Below, in pieces: positions 1 through 5,660 of a DNA stretch of 5,660 nucleotides. Source of the DNA: Clostridia bacterium (GTDB taxonomy: Bacteria > Bacillota > Clostridia > Oscillospirales > Acutalibacteraceae); assembly GCA_900763035.1 (NCBI GenBank), contig CAAFIS010000302.1:1-5660 (forward strand), read 5' to 3'. A model generated the notes under the pieces. It did no database searches and was not told where the DNA came from. It saw only the letters and a list, made by a program, of their open reading frames with translations. Position numbers and translations under genes: made by a program. How positions within the stretch are numbered: the first letter of the stretch is position 1; each line of letters opens with the position of its first letter.

Positions 1-10
1 ACTGGCAATA

Positions 11-48
11 AAAGCCGGAGCTTCGCTCGACAGCGTCCGGGCTTTTTT
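11..48. terminator. Intrinsic terminator, probably bidirectional
   Basis: Bases 11-19 (AAAGCCGGA) pair with 36-45 (TCCGGGCTTT) with one bulged base, and six T follow on the plus strand (43-48). Read on the minus strand the same hairpin is followed by TTTTATT, a usable U-tract, so it can also stop the dapL operon, which ends about 70 bases upstream in that direction. It probably also serves a gene arriving from left of the window; that gene is not visible. Confidence 0.75.
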
Positions 49-57
49 GACAGTCTG

Positions 58-99
58 ACACCGCGCCGTTCCCTGACAAGGGGAGCGGCGCGGTGTTTT
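58..99 (+). terminator. Strong GC-rich terminator-like hairpin
   Basis: Bases 58-73 pair with 81-96 without a bulge: ACACCGCGCCG at 58-68 matches 86-96 exactly, and TTCCC at 69-73 pairs with 81-85 including one G-T pair. The stem is about 16 bp with a 7-base loop. TTTT follows on the plus strand at 96-99. On the minus strand no U-tract follows (CAGACTGTC), so for dapL it may act only as a 3'-end stabilising hairpin, with the next hairpin (11-48) doing the release. Orientation is therefore less certain than the structure. Confidence 0.6.
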
Positions 100-115
100 G
101 GCTCTTTTCGGCAGC

Positions 116-1293
116 TCACAGCAGGGCGGTCAGCCGTCTGGCCGCTTCGGCGGTGTCCGCCGGGCTGCCGAAGGAGGAAAAGCGGATATACCCCTCGCCG
201 CACGCGCCGAACCCGACACCGGGCGTGGCGATGATCTGTGCCTGCTCCAGCAGCCGGTCGAAAAACGCCCAGCTGTCCAGCCCGTCCGGGCATCTCGCCC
301 AGACGTAGGGCGCGTTGCGGCCGCCGCAGTACCATGTGCCGCAGGCATCCAGCGCATCGGTCAGGCAGCGGGCGTTGCCGCGGTACACGGCTAAGTTCTG
401 CCCGATCTCGCGCTGCCCTTCGGGCGAGAACACCGCCTCTGCGCCGCGCTGGGTGATGTAGGATACGCCGTTCGTTTTGGTGGTGCGGTCACGCACCCAA
501 AGCTCGTGCAGCGTGTGTCCGCCGCGCCGCAGCGCGCGCGGCACGACGGTGAAGCCGCAGCGCATCCCGGTGAACCCGGCGGTCTTGGACAGCGACCCGA
601 TCTCGACGGCGCAGGTCTTTGCGCCGGGCAGCTCATAGATGCTGTGCGGCACGTCCGGATCGCAGATGAACGCCTCGTACGCCGCATCGAACAGGATGAT
701 CGCACCGCAGCCGTTGGCAAAGTCGATCCACGCCTGCAGCTGATCGCGGCGGTAGGCCGCGCCGGTCGGGTTGTTCGGCGAGCAGAGATAGATCACGTCC
801 GCCGCCAGCCGTGCCGAGGGCATGGGCAAAAAGCCCTCATCCTGTCCGGCGGGCAGGTGCATGACCCGGTGGCCGGCCATCACGTTCGTGTCCACATAGG
901 CCGGGTAGGTCGGCTCCGGCACGGCCACGGTCACGTCCGTGCCGAACACGTCCGGCAGCGCCCCCAGATCGTCCGCCGCGCCGCTGGTGACGAAGATCTC
1001 GTCCGGCTCCAGCTCGATCTGCTGCGCGGCATACCACCGCGCGATCGCCTGCTGCAAAAACGGCGCGCCGCACTCCGGCATATACCCGCGGAAGGTCGCG
1101 GCGTCTGCCTGATCGTCCACGGCACGGTGCATGGCGGCGATCACGGCCGGACACAGCGGACGCGATACGTCGCCCACGCCCAACCGCAGCAGATGTGCGT
1201 CCGGATGTGCCGCCTCGAAGGCCTTCACCTTCTGCTCGATGTGATAGAACAGGTACGAGCCCTTCAGCTCGTCATAATGGGCATTGAACGTCA

Positions 1294-1297
<4 letters not shown>
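116..1297 (-). CDS. dapL: LL-diaminopimelate aminotransferase
   Basis: PLP-dependent class I/II aminotransferase of 393 residues. By family it converts tetrahydrodipicolinate plus glutamate to LL-2,6-diaminopimelate and 2-oxoglutarate, bypassing the succinylase or acetylase steps of lysine and peptidoglycan synthesis; cytosolic, normally a homodimer. Visible motifs: GVGDVSRPL (40-48), TFRGYMPECG (68-77) with Glu75 at the position of the family's distal amino-group-recognising Glu, PTYPAYVDTNVMAG (129-142), SPNNPTG (173-179), Asp204 as the PLP pyridine partner, SLSKTAGFTGMR (235-246) with Lys238 as the Schiff-base lysine, NGVSYITQRGAEAV (276-289), and Arg372 in YIRFSSFG for the carboxylate. 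The start (ATGATG, 1297 or 1294) overlaps the dapF stop by four bases; GGGGGAG at 1306-1312 is the ribosome site, 8 bases upstream. Length is a little short of the usual ~410. Odd point: the usual GAK motif reads GAA (Ala108). Last gene of the pyrG operon. The family call is firm; activity is inferred. Confidence 0.93.
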
Positions 1298-3746
<2,449 letters not shown>

Positions 3747-3757
3747 TCATTTTACCC

Positions 3758-3810
3758 AAAAAAAGAGGCAAAGAGGCCTGCCCGGTCACCCGTGCAAGAC
3801 ACCTTTGCCT
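3758..3810 (-). terminator. pyrG leader terminator (candidate attenuator)
   Basis: In minus-strand sense, AGGCAAAGGTGTCT (3810-3797) pairs with AGGCCTCTTTGCCT (3779-3766): 13 of 14 positions pair, two as G-U, with one mismatch. The stem continues above a bulged U through G3795-C3780, C3794-G3781, an A-G mismatch and three G-C pairs to a GUGA loop (GNRA type, 3789-3786). CTTTTTTT follows, with seven T at 3764-3758. It lies between the pyrG promoter and the pyrG ribosome site, starts only about 5 bases after the predicted transcript start and fills nearly the whole leader. Premature termination controlling pyrG is the natural reading. On the plus strand no U-tract follows, so it does not serve that direction. 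Confidence 0.8.
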
Positions 3811-3814
3811 TAAC

Positions 3815-3829
3815 GCGTATAGTATACGC
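3815..3829. repeat. 15-base perfect palindrome over the pyrG -10 box
   Basis: GCGTATA, central G, TATACGC: seven bases each side match exactly. The pyrG -10 hexamer (TATACT on the minus strand, 3821-3826) lies wholly inside it. It could be a dimeric repressor operator, or a symmetric -10 region able to start weak transcription the other way (TATAGT at 3818-3823 on the plus strand, but with no good -35 at the right distance). No known operator consensus was recognised. Confidence 0.5.
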
Positions 3830-3849
3830 TCCGTTTCGCCGATCGTCAA
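3821..3849 (-). promoter_or_regulatory. pyrG operon promoter (sigma-A type)
   Basis: Minus strand -35 TTGACG (3849-3844), 17-base spacer, -10 TATACT (3826-3821): each hexamer is one base off consensus at ideal spacing. Upstream, 3851-3870 reads as an A-tract then a T-tract (AAAAAAGAGCCGATTTTTCT), which could be an UP element. The transcript should start near 3814, giving a leader of about 86 bases. The start region reads ACGCGTTAAGG, without the GGG start used in the Bacillus pyrG mechanism. Confidence 0.85.
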
Positions 3850-3910
3850 GAGAAAAATCGGCTCTTTTTTCGCGCGGACCAACGGCCCGCCGCCCGTCCG
3901 CACGAAACGA

Positions 3911-3939
3911 TTGACAGACCGGCGGTTTTTTGGTAAAAT
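3911..3939 (+). promoter_or_regulatory. glnA promoter (sigma-A type, extended -10)
   Basis: -35 TTGACA (3911-3916, perfect), 17-base spacer, -10 TAAAAT (3934-3939, one mismatch) preceded by TGG, an extended -10 element. Transcription should start near 3945-3946, giving a 5' untranslated region of about 43 bases. It is divergent from the pyrG promoter; the two -35 boxes are 61 bases apart. Between them are A/T tracts (3851-3870) and a loose GC-rich inverted repeat, GCGGAC (3874-3879) with GTCCGC (3896-3901), too ordinary for this base composition to call an operator. Confidence 0.85.
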
Positions 3940-3950
3940 GCAGAAATACG

Positions 3951-3971
3951 TCCGGTGCCGCAAGCACCGGA
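3951..3971 (+). promoter_or_regulatory. glnA leader hairpin
   Basis: TCCGGTGC (3951-3958) and GCACCGGA (3964-3971) form a perfect 8-bp stem with a CGCAA loop, a few bases after the predicted transcript start and just before the ribosome site. No U-tract follows, so it is not a terminator. An alternative pairing exists: GCACC (3964-3968) with GGTGC (3981-3985), which would put the purine-rich ribosome site in a loop. The loop does not match the ANTAR-target hexaloop (A at 1, G at 4). It could set mRNA stability or initiation; the role is unknown. Confidence 0.5.
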
Positions 3972-3988
3972 GAAAGGCGGGGTGCACG

Positions 3989-5203
3989 ATGGATATCGGC
4001 TATTCGGCGCATGAGGTGTTGGAATACCTGCAGGCGGAGGACGTCAAGTTCGTCCGTTTGGCGTTTTGCGACGTGTTCGGGCGGCAGAAGAACATCTCCG
4101 TCATGCCGGGCGAGATGCCGCGCGCATTCTCGACGGGCATCGCGTTCGATGCCTCGGCGATCGCCGGGTTCGGCGGGCGCGTGCGCTCGGATCTGTTTCT
4201 GCATCCCGACCCCTCCACGCTGACGCTGCTGCCGTGGCGGCCGGAGCACGGGCGCGTCGTGCGGATGTTCTGCGACATCTGCTATCCGGACGGCACGCCG
4301 TTCGAAAACGATGCCCGCGCCGTGCTCAAAAAAGCCGTCGCGGACGCGGCGGCGATGGGCGTGCGCTTTTCCTTCGGCGCGGAGATGGAGTTCTATCTCT
4401 TCCGTCAGGACGAGAACGGCCGCCCCACCAAGATCCCGTATGACGAGGCGGGGTATATGGACATCGCCCCGGACGACCGGGGCGAGAACGTCCGGCGCGA
4501 GGTCTGCCTGACGCTCGAGCGCATGGGGATCCTGCCGGAATCTTCGCATCACGAGGAAGGCCCCGGCCAAAACGAGATCGATTTCCGTTATGCCGACGCG
4601 CTGACCGCGGCGGACGATGCCGTCACGTTCCGCGACGTCGTGCGCACGGTGGCGGACCGCAACGGCCTGTGGGCGGATTTTTCCGCCAAGCCGCTGCCGG
4701 ACGCACCGGGCAACGGGTTCCACATCAATATCTCCGCCCGCCACGACGGGATGCCGAACGACGAGGTGCAGGCGCACCTGATCGCCGGCATTCTGGATAA
4801 GATCGCCGAGATCACGGCCTTCCTCGACCCGGCGGAGGACAGCTACCTTCGTCTGGGGCGCGAAAAAGCGCCGCGCTACATCAGCTGGTCGCGCGAGAAC
4901 CGCTCGCAGCTGATCCGCGTCCCCGCGGCCGAGGGCACCTATGTGCGCGCGGAGCTGCGCTCGCCGGATGCGCAGGCGGACCCCTATCTGGCGTTCGCGC
5001 TGCTGATCTATGCCGGTCTGCACGGCATCCGGGAGCGGCTGCCGCTGCCGCAGCCGGTGGATGCCGATCTGTTCTCGGATGCCGAGGCGGCGCGCATGCT
5101 GAGTGCGCTGCCTGCCGATCTGGCCGCCGCGCGCGCCTTGGCGCGGGACGGCTTTGCCGCCCGTTGCCTGCCGCCGGATATCGTGCGCGCCTATTGCGGA
5201 TAA
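3989..5203 (+). CDS. glnA: Glutamine synthetase, short type I form
   Basis: A 404-residue cytosolic type I glutamine synthetase (glutamate + ammonia + ATP to glutamine), shorter than the usual 440-470. The N-terminal beta-grasp domain (about 1-100) has VRLAFCDVFGRQKN (22-35) and SDLFLHPD (67-74). The catalytic domain has the metal ligands Glu132 and Glu134 (AEMEF), Glu189 and Glu196 (HHEEGPGQNEID), and His245 (NGFHINIS). Substrate and nucleotide arginines appear in SYLRL (Arg288), ENRSQLIR (Arg305, Arg310) and ELRSPD (Glu322, Arg324). Two oddities: the flap motif, usually EAP, reads KAP (Lys293, with Glu292 before it), and the C-terminal part is clipped, without a recognisable adenylylation-site region. 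Start ATG 3989 is chosen because an in-frame upstream extension would begin inside the promoter; AAAGG (3973-3977) precedes it at 11 bases. The downstream antiterminator gene is 31 bases away, with a tiny CGGC/GCCG hairpin (5204-5215) between, so they are probably co-transcribed. Family assignment is firm; normal activity is likely but not certain. Confidence 0.93.
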   Translation: MDIGYSAHEVLEYLQAEDVKFVRLAFCDVFGRQKNISVMPGEMPRAFSTGIAFDASAIAGFGGRVRSDLFLHPDPSTLTLLPWRPEHGRVVRMFCDICYPDGTPFENDARAVLKKAVADAAAMGVRFSFGAEMEFYLFRQDENGRPTKIPYDEAGYMDIAPDDRGENVRREVCLTLERMGILPESSHHEEGPGQNEIDFRYADALTAADDAVTFRDVVRTVADRNGLWADFSAKPLPDAPGNGFHINISARHDGMPNDEVQAHLIAGILDKIAEITAFLDPAEDSYLRLGREKAPRYISWSRENRSQLIRVPAAEGTYVRAELRSPDAQADPYLAFALLIYAGLHGIRERLPLPQPVDADLFSDAEAARMLSALPADLAAARALARDGFAARCLPPDIVRAYCG

Positions 5204-5234
5204 CGGCAAAAGCCGACGGAGGGGAGGGGCGCGT

Positions 5235-5660
5235 ATGTTTTTCGGTGGGGAGCGATACAGCCTGCTGATCGTGTCGAAAAGCGAAAAATTCGATGCCTCC
5301 CTGCGCGCCATGCTGCCGGAGGGCGTGTTCGATCCGGTCGTTTCCGTGTCCGGGCTGGCCACGGCCAAGCGCACGCTGCTCGAGCGCACGTTCGATCTGG
5401 TGCTGATCAACGGCCCGCTGCCGGAGGATCCCGGCATGCGCTTCGCGGTGGATGTCAGCCGGACGGACGGGACGGCGGCGCTGCTGCTCGTCCCGGCGGA
5501 GAATTACGAGGACACCCGCGCCCGCGCCGTCGGCTGCGGCGTGTTCACGCTGCCGAAGCCGGTCAGCCGGCCGACGATGGAGCTGGCGCTCGATTGGCTG
5601 TGCGCCGTGCATCATCGGCTGTGCGCCGCAGGGCAAAAGACCGCCACCGTCGAGGAGAAG
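5235..5660 (+). CDS. ANTAR-family antiterminator, pseudo-receiver part (3' end cut)
   Basis: An open frame of 142 residues runs off the window without a stop. ATG 5235 is preceded by GGAGGGGAGGGG (5218-5229), a strong ribosome site. Residues about 8-128 have the alternating strand/helix pattern of a response-regulator receiver: YSLLIVSKSE (8-17), FDLVLINGPLPEDPG (53-67), AALLLVP (81-87), VFTLPKPV (103-110). The acidic pair after strand 1 is absent (Ser14-Lys15), and the phosphate-accepting Asp is replaced by Asn59; only Lys108-Pro of the usual signature remains, so phosphorylation is unlikely. The tail, ending in TATVEEK, should lead into the helical linker and the three-helix ANTAR RNA-binding domain just beyond the window. 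Clostridial glutamine synthetase genes are commonly followed by such regulators (NitR/GlnR of solventogenic clostridia), which bind leader hairpins to prevent termination of nitrogen genes. Because the ANTAR domain itself is not visible, the call depends on the receiver and on the context. Confidence 0.75.
   Translation, partial: MFFGGERYSLLIVSKSEKFDASLRAMLPEGVFDPVVSVSGLATAKRTLLERTFDLVLINGPLPEDPGMRFAVDVSRTDGTAALLLVPAENYEDTRARAVGCGVFTLPKPVSRPTMELALDWLCAVHHRLCAAGQKTATVEEK

Noticed and set aside
47..75. TTGACA at 47-52 resembling a -35 box
   Set aside because: No -10-like sequence at 16-18 bases downstream; the hexamer is formed by the terminator T-run plus following bases.
3874..3901. Inverted repeat GCGGAC/GTCCGC between the two promoters
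   Set aside because: Only 6-bp arms in very GC-rich DNA with a 16-base spacer; expected by chance here. Not called as an operator.
3911..3988. N-terminal 26-residue extension of glutamine synthetase from a TTG at 3911
   Set aside because: The TTG is the -35 box of the glnA promoter, and the extension would be upstream of the transcript start. The conserved protein begins near ATG 3989.
5204..5215. CGGC-AAAA-GCCG hairpin between glnA and the regulator gene
   Set aside because: Only 4 bp and no U-tract, so it is not a terminator. It may be a minor intercistronic stem but nothing more can be supported.
3752..5437. Long minus-strand open frame (561 codons) opposite glnA
   Set aside because: Crosses both the glnA gene and the divergent control region. 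The protein is Arg-rich and motif-free, so it is a GC-bias shadow.

Overview
The window is GC-rich (visibly above 60% in third positions) and almost fully coding. It has two divergent transcription units. The gene set points to a high-GC member of the Clostridia, probably Oscillospiraceae/Ruminococcaceae-like: it uses the diaminopimelate aminotransferase (DapL) route to lysine, and a short type I glutamine synthetase is followed by an ANTAR-type antiterminator. The taxonomic guess rests on gene content and base composition, not on a marker gene.

Layout: positions 1-115 hold two strong hairpins that look like transcription terminators. Positions 116-3728 (minus strand) are a three-gene operon read right to left: pyrG (CTP synthase), dapF (diaminopimelate epimerase), dapL (LL-diaminopimelate aminotransferase). 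Both junctions are 4-base ATGA overlaps, so translation is likely coupled. Positions 3729-3988 are a divergent control region. On the minus strand it has a near-consensus promoter, a 15-base perfect palindrome over its -10 box, and a leader made up mostly of an intrinsic terminator just before pyrG (an attenuator). On the plus strand it has an extended -10 promoter and a short leader hairpin in front of glnA. Positions 3989-5203 are a 404-residue glutamine synthetase. From 5235 to the window end is the start of an ANTAR-family regulator, cut before its RNA-binding domain.

The genes tie together around nitrogen flow. Glutamine synthetase makes glutamine, CTP synthase consumes it as amide donor, and DapL takes an amino group from glutamate to make LL-DAP, which DapF epimerises to meso-DAP for lysine and peptidoglycan. 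The main points for a second look are the pyrG leader attenuator, which lacks the G-run start used by the known Bacillus pyrG mechanism, and the Lys at the usual position of the glutamine synthetase flap glutamate. No mobile element, CRISPR array, tRNA or rRNA was seen.
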